Part shown: positions 27,356 through 36,571 of the stretch, in pieces
Layout of the letters: each line of letters opens with the position of its first letter
Numbering within the stretch: position 1 is the first letter of the stretch
Notes under the pieces: model-generated
Seen by the model: only the letters and a program-made list of their open reading frames with translations
Databases searched by the model: none
Told to the model about the DNA's origin: nothing
Source of the DNA: Cytophagaceae bacterium
GTDB taxonomy: Bacteria > Bacteroidota > Bacteroidia > Cytophagales > JAIYAX01
DNA: 64,000 nucleotides
Direction of reading: 5' to 3'
Assembly (NCBI GenBank): GCA_027488815.1
Contig: JAIYAX010000007.1
Location: forward strand, 62,001 to 126,000
Position numbers and translations under genes: made by a program

Positions 27356-30300
27356 TTAGAAGTTAACAGTGAAACCCAAAATAAATGTTCTTGCCTGAGG
27401 GGTTCCCAGATAAGGACCTGAGGCAGCAATATTACCCGACTCCGTATTGGTCTGGGTGTTCTGCAGTACTTCAGGATCGAGGCCTTTGTATGGTGTGATC
27501 AGGAAAATGTTGGTGCCTGTGAAGTAAACACGCAGGTTACTCAATCTCATTCTTTTCAAGCACTCAGGGCTCAATGTATACCCTATGGTCATGTTCCTCA
27601 ACCGGATGTAGGAGGCATCGTACAGGAAGCGGCTGGAATTGATGGGCTGGTAATTGACGATGTTGGGCACGTCTGTTACAGGCCGCTCAGGAGTCCAGTG
27701 GTTCAGCACTTCTTCACGTTGTGCAAAATTGCCATACAATCCGATCTGGTTTTTAGCGGCATCATCGTACACTCTGTTGCCATAGCTGAACACAAAAAAG
27801 AGATTGAAGTCGAAGTTCTTGTACTTGAAGATGTTGTTTATACCCCCAAAGAACTTAGGCACCGGAGAGCCTGTAGGCCTGCGTTCATCAAATATATTTC
27901 CTGTCGGCGCAGTGCTGTTGGTCATCAGATTACCATTGCGGTCGTAGAACAGCTGCTCTCCGCCTCTGACATTTCCTGTTCTTTGAACACCATTGCCGTC
28001 CAGCCTTGGGCTACCGTCAGCATTCCAAAGTGGAATAGTACCATCCAACTGCTGCACCCCTGCATAGGGTACCACAAACGCTACTCCGACCGGGTGGTTA
28101 AGCACGACCCTTCCTTCACCACCTTGTCCAATTCTGGGGAACTGGTCGAATGCATCGGGATTTGAGCCGGCCACATCTGTTACACGGTTCCTGTTGGTGG
28201 CGATGTTGAACTCGGTGTTCCACTTCAGCGTGGTGTTTAGCAGGTTTTTCGTTTGTACCTGAAACTCAAATCCTCTGTTGAACAGGGTTGCCACATTGTC
28301 ACGGTAGAGTTCAAATCCGGTGGAAGTCGGTACCCTTACGTCCAGGAGCATGTTGTAGCTGCGACGATAGTAAAAGGACATGGAACCCGAGATACGATCG
28401 TTGAAAAAGCCGTAGTCCAGAGTGAAATCAACTCCCAGGTTATCTTCCCAGCTGATATTTCTGTTAGGTAATCGAGTTACCGGAGCGATACCATTTTGAC
28501 CATTGTAATTGGTGTTTGCATCGAAGCGGCCTATCCACTCGTAGTTACCGATGTTGGCGTTTCCTGTTTTACCCAAGCTACCGCTTAGTTTAAGGTAGGA
28601 AAGTTTTGGGATCGAACGAATGAAGTCTTCACTGGACAGTAACCATCCTGCTGAAAGGGCATAAAACAAACCTGTACGTCGGTCAGGTCCGAAACGGCTG
28701 GAGGCATCGGAACGAAGACTAGCTCCAAACAAATACCTTTCCATCAAGCGGTAGTCCGCCTTGACGAAATTGGAAACAAATGAGAAGCCATCTTCATAGC
28801 CGTAACTGTTGCGGTTGGCATTGGCTGCTGCACCTGGGTTGGTCAAGGCATCGTTGACAAAGTTAAATCCTTCCAAGCCTATACCTCGGGTATACGAGCG
28901 CTGCAATTCATTACCACCGATGACAGAGAACTTGTGCAAAGGCCCGATTTTGAAATCATAACGCAGGGTATTGGTAGTTGTCCAGTTGTAAACGGTAGTC
29001 CTGCGATCCCATATGCTGGTCACGGAAGCCGGGTTTTTGGTGTTTCGCTTGTTGATTTCTTTCTCGATCTGGTTGAGCACGTCCATACCTGCCTGTGAGC
29101 GGAAGGTAAGGCCGGGAGTAATTTTGTAATCTACGGTCACACCCATCAGGTTACGTAAAATACCGGCTCTGAAGTCGGAGTTTTCCAGCTTCCAGACAGG
29201 ATTGTCATCAGGGTTAAAGTAAGTTCCGTTTGGTGAAATGATAGGCAGGTAGGGGAGTAGCTCCTGTGCACGTCCAAAGCCCCCCGCAGTTCCAATTGGT
29301 ACCCTGTTATTAGTGACGTAGTTCACGTTAAAGTTCAAGCCGACAGTGAGACGGCGGGTGATGTAGCTATCCATGTTGAAACGGCCTGAAATACGCTCAA
29401 AGGAGTTTCCCACCAGAAAGCTGTTGTCCCTGCGGTAGGTGGTGTTGAAATAGTAAACGTTGTTTTCGTTTCCTCCGGAGGCGGATAAGTTAAACTCCTG
29501 GGTGTTGCCTACACGGGTAGTCGCATCAACCCAATCGGATCCACCTACAGCTGCGTAGGCATCAGCGTCTGCACGTGTCCAGCCCTCTGCGCCAAGCTGA
29601 GCTGTTGGACGCTCATCCGGCAAGCCCTGAATTCGGCGGGCCTGATTTCTCAGTGCAAGGTGTGTGGTGGCATCCAGGAAATTTAACCTCCTTGACATAG
29701 TGACCAGTCCAGCATAATAGCTGGCTGAAAAACGTGGCTTGCCTGCTTTTCCTCTTTTGGTGGTGATGAGTATCACCCCATTGGCACCTCTGGAGCCGTA
29801 GATCGCCGTTGCGGCTGCATCTTTCAGGATGTCCATGGTTTCAATTTCATTGGGGTTGATATCTGACAGGGCGTTGGTTCTGGAACCTAAGTTTCCCGGG
29901 CTGAAATCTCCAGTGGTAATGGGTATTCCATCGACCACATAGAGCGGTTCAGAGCCTGCTGAAATCGAGCTGATCCCCCTGATGACCACCCTTACCGGTG
30001 ATCCGGGTATACCATTGGCAGCGGTGATCTGCACACCCGGTGCACGACCCTGAACAAATTGCTCGATACTGCCAAGGGGTTGTGCGCTCAACTGTTCTGC
30101 TTTGATAGATGCCACAGAGCCGACCACAAATCGTTTTTCGGTGGTTTTGTATCCGGTGACCACCACTCCATCCAGTTCAAGATAGTCGGTTTCAAGGGTA
30201 AAGTTGATTTCAGAAGTTTCTCCTCCAAAGACAGTAACGTTTGCAGTGCCTGTCTTGTAGCCCAAAAAAGAAGCCTTTAAGGTATAGTCTCCGGGTGCAA

Positions 30301-30514
30301 CTCCGTCTAGCAAATAGTTGCCATCAACATCCGCCACAGATCCTTTGGTGCTGCCATCGATGAAAACAGTGGCACCGGTGAGGAGCTCACCCTTATCGTC
30401 TTTTATCTGTCCTTTTATTTTTCCTTTCGTCTGCGCAAAAAGTCCATCATAGGATGAAAATAAGAGCGCTGCAGTAAGGAGAACTGCCCTCAGCAATAGT
30501 TTTCTCTCATACAT
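27356..30514 (-). CDS. susC: SusC/RagA family TonB-dependent outer membrane transporter
   Basis: 1052 residues. A signal peptide ends near SSYDGLFAQ. A carboxypeptidase-D-like beta-sandwich follows (GKIKGQIKDDKGELLTGATV), and then a TonB-dependent plug with AEQLSAQPLGSIEQFVQGRA and the SusC signature PLYVVDGIPI, followed by DAAATAIYGSRGANGVILITT. The rest is a beta-barrel ending in aromatic FTVNF. It imports oligosaccharides into the periplasm using TonB energy, together with SusD. It is divergent from the GH31 gene across a 234-base control region. It has no N-terminal STN domain, so signalling to an anti-sigma factor is not expected. Confidence 0.95.
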   Translation of the reverse strand: MYERKLLLRAVLLTAALLFSSYDGLFAQTKGKIKGQIKDDKGELLTGATVFIDGSTKGSVADVDGNYLLDGVAPGDYTLKASFLGYKTGTANVTVFGGETSEINFTLETDYLELDGVVVTGYKTTEKRFVVGSVASIKAEQLSAQPLGSIEQFVQGRAPGVQITAANGIPGSPVRVVIRGISSISAGSEPLYVVDGIPITTGDFSPGNLGSRTNALSDINPNEIETMDILKDAAATAIYGSRGANGVILITTKRGKAGKPRFSASYYAGLVTMSRRLNFLDATTHLALRNQARRIQGLPDERPTAQLGAEGWTRADADAYAAVGGSDWVDATTRVGNTQEFNLSASGGNENNVYYFNTTYRRDNSFLVGNSFERISGRFNMDSYITRRLTVGLNFNVNYVTNNRVPIGTAGGFGRAQELLPYLPIISPNGTYFNPDDNPVWKLENSDFRAGILRNLMGVTVDYKITPGLTFRSQAGMDVLNQIEKEINKRNTKNPASVTSIWDRRTTVYNWTTTNTLRYDFKIGPLHKFSVIGGNELQRSYTRGIGLEGFNFVNDALTNPGAAANANRNSYGYEDGFSFVSNFVKADYRLMERYLFGASLRSDASSRFGPDRRTGLFYALSAGWLLSSEDFIRSIPKLSYLKLSGSLGKTGNANIGNYEWIGRFDANTNYNGQNGIAPVTRLPNRNISWEDNLGVDFTLDYGFFNDRISGSMSFYYRRSYNMLLDVRVPTSTGFELYRDNVATLFNRGFEFQVQTKNLLNTTLKWNTEFNIATNRNRVTDVAGSNPDAFDQFPRIGQGGEGRVVLNHPVGVAFVVPYAGVQQLDGTIPLWNADGSPRLDGNGVQRTGNVRGGEQLFYDRNGNLMTNSTAPTGNIFDERRPTGSPVPKFFGGINNIFKYKNFDFNLFFVFSYGNRVYDDAAKNQIGLYGNFAQREEVLNHWTPERPVTDVPNIVNYQPINSSRFLYDASYIRLRNMTIGYTLSPECLKRMRLSNLRVYFTGTNIFLITPYKGLDPEVLQNTQTNTESGNIAASGPYLGTPQARTFILGFTVNF

Positions 30515-30562
30515 AAATACAGTTGGTTTTACTTGATCTTCGTTCGTTTAAGCTTGTCCTGC

Positions 30563-30570
30563 TAACTTTG
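30563..30570 (+). promoter_or_regulatory. Promoter -7 element upstream of GH31
   Basis: TAACTTTG matches the Bacteroidota TAnnTTTG consensus on the plus strand. No well-spaced TTG lies upstream, and the GH31 start is about 180 bases away, so the support is partial. It lies 5 bases before the palindrome at 30576. Confidence 0.35.
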
Positions 30571-30575
30571 CCCGG

Positions 30576-30596
30576 TTAACATTGTGGCAACGTTAA
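30576..30596. promoter_or_regulatory. Operator-like palindrome between susC and GH31
   Basis: Left arm TTAACATTG, spacer TGG, right arm CAACGTTAA; eight of nine positions pair. It sits in the divergent control region just after a -7-like element, where a repressor or activator would act on susC, GH31 or both. The regulator is unknown and none is encoded in the window. Confidence 0.5.
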
Positions 30597-30748
30597 TCGA
30601 TTTTGCAGATTTTTTCAAAAGCAAGTTCTGTTTTTTTAATCAGAGCCAAAGTTTATGAAGGCTTTTTGACCATTATTGCAATTTAGTTTGGCATGCCATT
30701 CAAGCGACAAACCATTATTAAACACTTGATTATTCTACTCTTTCGTTC

Positions 30749-33208
30749 ATGAAGTTCATCGTTTTTGTTTCCGCTTTCTTTCTTTGTCTTCTTTTCGCTG
30801 CTGAAGCCCAGCACAAGCGCCATGTTTCTATGGGTAATGCTGATAAGGTGGTAAAAATCACTCAGGGCGTTGAGATCACTACACCTTCAGGGTCATGCCG
30901 GATTGTGGCTTACAGCCCTACCTCATTCCGCATTTCAATGAACCTGCCGGGCTTGCCTCTTGAAGAGTTTACCTATGCTGTTTCGGGTAAACCGGAGCAA
31001 GTCAAACTGGATATTCAGCAAACTGAGCAATCTCTGAATTTGGTTACAGACTCACTGTTTCTGGAGGTAAGCCTCAAACCTGTGAGGATCAAAATGAAGA
31101 ACAAAGCAGGTAAAATCCTGAATGAGGATGAGCCAGCTTTCGGCACCGGATGGATAGGAGAGGAAGTTTGCACCTACAAAAAGTTACAGCCGGGCGAAAG
31201 GTTTATTGGTTTGGGTGAAAAAACCGGAGGGCTGGACCGCAGGGGTGAAGGTTACACCAATTGGAATACCGATTTTTTTGGATATCCCTCCAATGCAGAT
31301 CCCCTCTATGCCAGCATCCCTTTTTACATGGGAATTCACCAGCAGGTGGTTTATGGAATCTTTTTAAACAATTCATACAAGTCTCATTTCAATTTCGGAG
31401 CCTCCAATAATCGTTTTTCCTCATTTACTGCTGAAGATGGCGCCATGGATTATTTCCTGTTTGGCGATGCCACAGTACCCGGTATTTTGCAGTCCTATGC
31501 CAAAATCACAGGTACCATGCCGATGCCCCCACTTTGGAGCATAGGCTATCAGCAGTGCCGCTACAGTTACTATCCCGACAAGGAAGTGATCAGCATTGCC
31601 AAAACCTTCAGGGAAAAGAAGATTCCCGCTGATGTGATCTATCTGGACATTCACTACATGGATGCCTACAAAATCTTTACCTGGCATCCTGAACGTTTCC
31701 CCAAGCCTAAAGCCATGCTTGATGAGCTAAAGTCGATGGGTTTTCATACCACCATCATCGTTGATCCGGGTATCAAAGTGGAAAAAGGATACGCAGCCTA
31801 TGAAGATGGGTTGAAGAAGAATGCTTATTTACTTTACCCTGATGGTGCCCCTTACACCGGACAAGTATGGCCTGGATGGTGCCATTTCCCTGATTTTACC
31901 CATCCTGCTGCAAGGCAATGGTGGGGAGAATCCTTCAAAGGCTATGTACAAGATGGAGTAGATGGTTTTTGGAATGACATGAACGAGCCGGCTACCTGGG
32001 GGCAACGATTCCCAGACCTCGTGGAGTTTGATTTTGAAGGGCAAAAAGCAACCCACCGGAAAGGCCATAACCTCTATGGTTTTCAAATGGCCCGCTCCAC
32101 CTACGAGGGAACGAAAAAGTTAATGAACGGCAGAAGACCTTTTATTCTGACAAGGGCAGGGTTTTCTGGGGTTCAACGCTATTCCGCCGTATGGACTGGC
32201 GACAATTTGCCTACTGACGACCACATGATGACCGGAGTTCGTCTGGTTAACAGTCTGGGATTGAGCGGTGTGGCTTATTCAGGATATGATGTGGGAGGCT
32301 TTGCCGGTGATGCCAACAGGGAGACATTTGCCAGATGGATTACCATAGGGGCCTTTTCACCGTTTTTCAGAGGACATACCATGATCGACAGCCGTGATTC
32401 GGAGCCCTGGGCTTATGGAGAAAAAATCGAAGAAATCAGCCGTAACTACATACAATTCAGGTACAACCTAATGCCTTACCTGTACTCGACCTTCTATGAA
32501 GCTTCCGTCTCAGGTATGCCGGTAGCCAGAAGCCTGGCCGTGAACTATACCCATGATCCTAATATCTATCAAGGTGACTTTCAACATCAGTACCTGTTTG
32601 GCCCATCGTTGATGGTGGTTCCCCTCACCTCTGAAAAGCGATTTGCCAAGGTGTATCTGCCGGAGGGTCAATGGTACGATTTGCACTCTGACCAAAGGAT
32701 GGAGGGTGGAAAGTCCTATGTGATTGAGACCAATGTGGAAAACCTTCCATTGTATGTAAAGGCGGGTGGTATGCTTTTGATGCAAAGTCCGGTTCAGTCA
32801 GCCGCTGAAAAACCTCAGGATACCTTGTTTGTACATCTTTATACAGGCGAGAACCATCAGTTCAGGTATTATGAAGATGCAGGTGATGGATACGAGTATG
32901 AAAAAGGAGAGTTCAACATCCGTGATTTCAGCTACAATGTTGCCGAGCGCTCCTTCCGGATCAGTGCTAAAAAAGGAAATTACAAGTCTCAGTTCAAACA
33001 AGTCCGCTTCATCATTCATGGAGCTATGGACCTGAGCAAAGGACTAAAGGCAAACAAATCCTCTGTTCCAACAGGCAAGTATCGATCTGCTTACATGAAA
33101 CCTATCTCAAGATTTGACCCATTGGGTAATCAGGGCGCAGATCTGAGCAAGGAGTACTCCTCCTTTGTGATCCCCTTCAGCGAAGAAGAAATCCTCTTGA
33201 AATGGTAA
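30749..33208 (+). CDS. GH31 alpha-glucosidase
   Basis: 819 residues. A signal peptide ends at FAAEAQ, so it is periplasmic or surface-exposed; there is no T9SS tail. The GH31 nucleophile motif FWNDMNEP (D410) and acid/base motif VWTGDN (D485) are present, and substrate-site segments YQQCRYSYYP and SPFFRGH are typical. It releases glucose from the non-reducing ends of malto-oligosaccharides. It is divergent from susC and completes the pathway with the GH13 amylase and ROK kinase. Xylosidase or other GH31 specificity is possible, but the surroundings favour glucosidase. Confidence 0.93.
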   Translation: MKFIVFVSAFFLCLLFAAEAQHKRHVSMGNADKVVKITQGVEITTPSGSCRIVAYSPTSFRISMNLPGLPLEEFTYAVSGKPEQVKLDIQQTEQSLNLVTDSLFLEVSLKPVRIKMKNKAGKILNEDEPAFGTGWIGEEVCTYKKLQPGERFIGLGEKTGGLDRRGEGYTNWNTDFFGYPSNADPLYASIPFYMGIHQQVVYGIFLNNSYKSHFNFGASNNRFSSFTAEDGAMDYFLFGDATVPGILQSYAKITGTMPMPPLWSIGYQQCRYSYYPDKEVISIAKTFREKKIPADVIYLDIHYMDAYKIFTWHPERFPKPKAMLDELKSMGFHTTIIVDPGIKVEKGYAAYEDGLKKNAYLLYPDGAPYTGQVWPGWCHFPDFTHPAARQWWGESFKGYVQDGVDGFWNDMNEPATWGQRFPDLVEFDFEGQKATHRKGHNLYGFQMARSTYEGTKKLMNGRRPFILTRAGFSGVQRYSAVWTGDNLPTDDHMMTGVRLVNSLGLSGVAYSGYDVGGFAGDANRETFARWITIGAFSPFFRGHTMIDSRDSEPWAYGEKIEEISRNYIQFRYNLMPYLYSTFYEASVSGMPVARSLAVNYTHDPNIYQGDFQHQYLFGPSLMVVPLTSEKRFAKVYLPEGQWYDLHSDQRMEGGKSYVIETNVENLPLYVKAGGMLLMQSPVQSAAEKPQDTLFVHLYTGENHQFRYYEDAGDGYEYEKGEFNIRDFSYNVAERSFRISAKKGNYKSQFKQVRFIIHGAMDLSKGLKANKSSVPTGKYRSAYMKPISRFDPLGNQGADLSKEYSSFVIPFSEEEILLKW

Positions 33209-33213
33209 AAATC

Positions 33214-33237
33214 AAGGCCCGTTGAGGGCCTTTTTTT
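33214..33237. terminator. Terminator between GH31 and peroxiredoxin genes
   Basis: Arms AAGGCCC and GGGCCTT, followed by a T-run on the plus strand; it lies between two convergent genes. Confidence 0.85.
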
Positions 33238-33706
33238 ATGCAAAGTCTTTGATGGTTTTTTTGATGGCAGCCATGTCCGGCAGATCTCCGGCGTTTTCAA
33301 GCACCTCTGCATAACGGATAATTCCTGCCGAGTCAATTACAAAGGCTGACCTCTTGGAAACACCTTTCATTCCTAAAACAAAGTCCTTGTACAGGGCTCC
33401 ATAGGCTTCAGAAGTAGATTTGTTAAAATCTGAAAGCAGGTTAAAGTTGAGCTTTTGCTCTTCTTTAAACTTGGCCAAAGTAAAAACTGAATCTACTGAG
33501 ATACCCAGCACCTCTGATCCAACTCCTTGATAATCTGCAATCTGATCCCTGACAGAACAAAGTTCAGCCGTGCAGACAGAAGTAAAGGCCAGCGGGAAAA
33601 ACAATAGGGTAAGGGTTTTACCCTCATACTCTTTCAATGAGATTTCTTTCTTTTCTGTATTGAACAGACTGAATTGGGGAGCCTTATCGCCTGGTTTAAG
33701 TGCCAT
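33236..33706 (-). CDS. Peroxiredoxin (AhpC/TSA family)
   Basis: 156 residues with the peroxiredoxin active site PLAFTSVCTAELC: P38, T42 and peroxidatic C45, plus a nearby C50 that could act as resolving cysteine. The N-terminal GDKAPQFSL and later LLSDFN are family features. It is cytoplasmic and reduces hydroperoxides using thioredoxin-type donors. It is of the AhpE/bacterioferritin-comigratory type rather than large AhpC. It stands alone, divergent from the small membrane protein gene. Confidence 0.92.
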   Translation of the reverse strand: MALKPGDKAPQFSLFNTEKKEISLKEYEGKTLTLLFFPLAFTSVCTAELCSVRDQIADYQGVGSEVLGISVDSVFTLAKFKEEQKLNFNLLSDFNKSTSEAYGALYKDFVLGMKGVSKRSAFVIDSAGIIRYAEVLENAGDLPDMAAIKKTIKDFA

Positions 33707-33795
33707 AACATTTGTTTTCTTTTAAGACCAATCAAAGGCTTCAATGTTTGCCATTGCTTAAAAAAGAACAAACTTTGTCCATAGAATTTCTTGTG

Positions 33796-34170
33796 ATGTT
33801 TAGAAAAATACTGATTTACTTGTTGTTGGCTGTTGTGCTGCTGTTCACAGGCTACATGCTTTTTCTTTACCACGCTGACTATTCCAATGGTTTCAGGGCT
33901 GGCTATGTTTCAAAGCTGTCCCGCAAAGGTGTTGTGTTTAAAACCTGGGAAGGGCAATTGATCACAGGAGCTATACTCAAGCAAGGTGCTGATCTCAACA
34001 ATACCTGGGACTTCTCTATACTTGATAAAAATGCAGACCTGCTTCCGAAAATAGAGGAAGCTATCGCACACAACAAGAGGGTGAAGCTTTTTTACAGTGA
34101 AAAATACAAAGTGCTTCGCTGGAGGGGTGACACTCCGTATTTTGTTGAAAAAGTAGAAGTGATCGAATAG
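33796..34170 (+). CDS. Conserved small membrane-anchored protein
   Basis: About 124 residues from the ATG at 33796, which directly precedes the hydrophobic helix LIYLLLAVVLLFTGYMLFL; the longer frame adds 28 residues of non-membrane character. After the helix, GFRAGYVSKLSRKGVVFKTWE and the C-terminal WRGDTPYFVEKV are recognisable from Bacteroidota proteins sometimes mislabelled 6-phosphogluconate dehydrogenase. No dehydrogenase features exist here. It ends one base before the YihY gene start, so they are likely co-expressed. Function unknown. Confidence 0.75.
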   Translation: MFRKILIYLLLAVVLLFTGYMLFLYHADYSNGFRAGYVSKLSRKGVVFKTWEGQLITGAILKQGADLNNTWDFSILDKNADLLPKIEEAIAHNKRVKLFYSEKYKVLRWRGDTPYFVEKVEVIE

Positions 34171-34171
34171 T

Positions 34172-35491
34172 ATGTGGCAGCCCTGGTGGACGAAAGCCCG
34201 GAGATTGCTGTTTGAAGAGGTACCGGGACAGGAAAAAGGCTGGAAGAAAAGCCTGATCAAAACGGCCAGGGTAACCTACTATGCCGTTAAGGATTTCAAC
34301 GATGACGATCTGCTGGTCAAAGCTTCGGCACTGACCTATTTCACATTGCTTTCCATCGTGCCTTTATTGGCGATGGCTTTTGGTATTGCCCAGGGCTTTG
34401 GGCTTGAGGCGTATCTGGAGAAGATCATCCTGGAGAATTTTGAGTCTCAGCAACAAATCATGGAGCAGTTGCTGAACTTTTCGCACAGCATGTTACAAAA
34501 CACCCAAGGGGGGTTGGTGGCCGGAGTAGGTGCTTTCCTGTTGCTTTGGACAGTCATGAGGCTGTTAACTAATATTGAAAACAGCTTTAACTCCATCTGG
34601 AATGTTAAGAAATCCAGAACGCTGGTTCGAAAGTTTACCGATTACATCGCCATGATGATTCTGGCGCCCATTTTCATTATCATTTCATCAAGTGCTACCG
34701 TGTATGCGGAGGTGTATATCAGCGAGTTGGGATCAGAGTATGCACTTCTAGGTTGGTTAGGATCACTTTACAGTTTCCTTTTGGGTTTACTGCCCTATGT
34801 CAGCACCTGGATGCTATTTACCCTACTTTTTCTTGTAATGCCTAACACTAGGGTGCAACCCAAGTATGCCCTGCTTGCCGGAGTGTTGATGGGTTCTGTC
34901 TATCAGGTGGTGCAGTATGGTTATATTTATTTTCAGGTCAATGTGTCAAAGTTCAATGCCGTGTACGGTAGCTTCGCTGCCTTGCCCTTGTTTCTGATCT
35001 GGCTTCAATTGAGTTGGCTGATCATTTTGATCGGGGCTGAGATTGCCTACTATAGCCAACATGTGGATCAGTTTGACAGTCGTGAGAAAACCAGAACCAT
35101 TAGCCCCTATCATCAAAAACTACTTTCACTGATCATACTACGTCGTATTGTGGCTCAGTTTCATGAAGCAGCTCCTGCGCTTGATCTCCGCAGCCTGAGT
35201 GCAGAGTTAGGCGTGCCGATCAATGTGCTAAAGGACTTGGTAGAGGCTATGGTGCAGGTAGGCCTGCTCTCTGAGGTGTACCAGGAGGGAAAGGAAACTG
35301 CCTTACAGCCTGCAAAACATACAGCCTTGCTATCCATCAGCCATGTTATGGAAACGCTTGACATGGTAAATCATGATCCCTCACTGGAGGCACAGGTCAA
35401 CGGTCTAGAGGATATGAAGGCCAAACTTATGAAGGTGCAAGAGGAGATTAAACAAGGCCATGGTAAGCTCTTGCTTTCGGAGTTGACATAA
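34172..35491 (+). CDS. YihY/BrkB family inner membrane protein
   Basis: 439 residues. The first 290 or so contain about six membrane helices with YihY/virulence factor BrkB family features: ALTYFTLLSIVPLLAMAFG, NSIWNVKKSRT and FNAVYGSFAALPLFLIWLQL. The C-terminal 140 residues are soluble and may form a winged-helix-like unit (DLRSLSAELGVPINVLKDLV). The family was once called ribonuclease BN, but that name is not supported. The role is unknown. The start codon follows the previous stop by one base. The last codons overlap the terminator of the convergent gene. Confidence 0.88.
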   Translation: MWQPWWTKARRLLFEEVPGQEKGWKKSLIKTARVTYYAVKDFNDDDLLVKASALTYFTLLSIVPLLAMAFGIAQGFGLEAYLEKIILENFESQQQIMEQLLNFSHSMLQNTQGGLVAGVGAFLLLWTVMRLLTNIENSFNSIWNVKKSRTLVRKFTDYIAMMILAPIFIIISSSATVYAEVYISELGSEYALLGWLGSLYSFLLGLLPYVSTWMLFTLLFLVMPNTRVQPKYALLAGVLMGSVYQVVQYGYIYFQVNVSKFNAVYGSFAALPLFLIWLQLSWLIILIGAEIAYYSQHVDQFDSREKTRTISPYHQKLLSLIILRRIVAQFHEAAPALDLRSLSAELGVPINVLKDLVEAMVQVGLLSEVYQEGKETALQPAKHTALLSISHVMETLDMVNHDPSLEAQVNGLEDMKAKLMKVQEEIKQGHGKLLLSELT

Positions 35492-35515
35492 AAAAAGCCC
35501 GGAGGAAACCGGGCT
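35489..35515 (-). terminator. Terminator of the sigma/anti-sigma/barrel operon
   Basis: Arms AGCCCGG and CCGGGCT around AGGAAA; read on the minus strand they are followed by a U-run (complement of AAAAAAA). The plus strand lacks a T-run. Confidence 0.82.
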
Positions 35516-35537
35516 CAAAAATGTAAGGGTTTGTTGA

Positions 35538-36548
35538 TTAGAGTCTGATGCCAAAGCTGAGGGTATTCAGGTCAGCAGGTCCACGGTTGGCTTCAAAAAG
35601 GGGGTTCAGGTCGTATTTTACAAATAGGGTGACCATGTCTTCAACACCTATTACAGCCATCAACCCATATCTAAAATCATTGAGGTAAAATCCATCACGG
35701 TCTTTGTTTTTGCTTTTGTTACCGTCTTCAAAGTAGGCCTGTTTTGTCCAGGAATTGATCCTGTAGCCTGCAAACCCACCTATTCCGAAAATAAAGCCCC
35801 TTTTCTTGGTGCTTGAGAAGTCAATCATAGGCATTATGGGGATGCTTAGGTAGTTGGCAACCAGCTTGTTGCGGGTGAAATTGCGATCGGTTTCTGTAAA
35901 CGTCAGCTTGCCGCCCTGTCTGGCAAGGTTCACATCTTCCTGGAACATGAAGTTGTTCCATGCAAGCTCAAGACCATAGCTGAGGTACAAAGGGCTCTTT
36001 TTGCCACCTATCCTTGTTTTCATGTGGTATTCAATTGAGACATACCTTGAGCCCCAGGGACGGAGTTTGTAGTTTTCAGAGCCTGAAACAGTGCTACCGT
36101 TATTGAGGAAAGTGTTTAAGCCCAAATCAATTGTAAACCCATCCCTTGTCCTTTTCTGGTGTTTAGGGTTCCTGATCACTGTATCTGATTTTATGCTATT
36201 TTCTGCATAATCACTTGTGGTTGTTACAATTGACTCTTCAGAAACCTCTATGATACTCACTATGCTGTCACCTTCTTTGCCATCAATGGTGAAACTGAGA
36301 CGAGTGGATTTTCTGGGTGGAACCTGCTGTTTTTCAATGTTTTGGTTGACCTGCTCCAGGATTTGGTTGAGATCAAGTGACTTGGAGTTTTCAAGCACTT
36401 GCCTGTCTTTATAAACGACCTGCAACTTGATGCTGTCGCCTAAGGACAATTGAAGTGTGTCTTGGAAATCAGGGCCTTGTGCGAGCAAGGGCGCTGAAGC
36501 CATGCAGCCTAGCAGGCATGCGATGTAAGTGGATTTGATCGTTTTCAT
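35538..36548 (-). CDS. Outer membrane beta-barrel protein
   Basis: 336 residues. A signal peptide ends at APLLAQ. A linker and coiled region follows (DLNQILEQVNQNIEKQQ), and then alternating beta strands with aromatic girdles, ending in LNTLSFGIRL, as in small outer membrane barrels. It is the third gene after an ECF sigma factor and its putative anti-sigma factor (24-base gap), so it may be the envelope sensor or a regulated target of that system. The specific family is not identified. Confidence 0.75.
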   Translation of the reverse strand: MKTIKSTYIACLLGCMASAPLLAQGPDFQDTLQLSLGDSIKLQVVYKDRQVLENSKSLDLNQILEQVNQNIEKQQVPPRKSTRLSFTIDGKEGDSIVSIIEVSEESIVTTTSDYAENSIKSDTVIRNPKHQKRTRDGFTIDLGLNTFLNNGSTVSGSENYKLRPWGSRYVSIEYHMKTRIGGKKSPLYLSYGLELAWNNFMFQEDVNLARQGGKLTFTETDRNFTRNKLVANYLSIPIMPMIDFSSTKKRGFIFGIGGFAGYRINSWTKQAYFEDGNKSKNKDRDGFYLNDFRYGLMAVIGVEDMVTLFVKYDLNPLFEANRGPADLNTLSFGIRL

Positions 36549-36571
36549 GTGTCGATGATGTTTGGTCTGTT

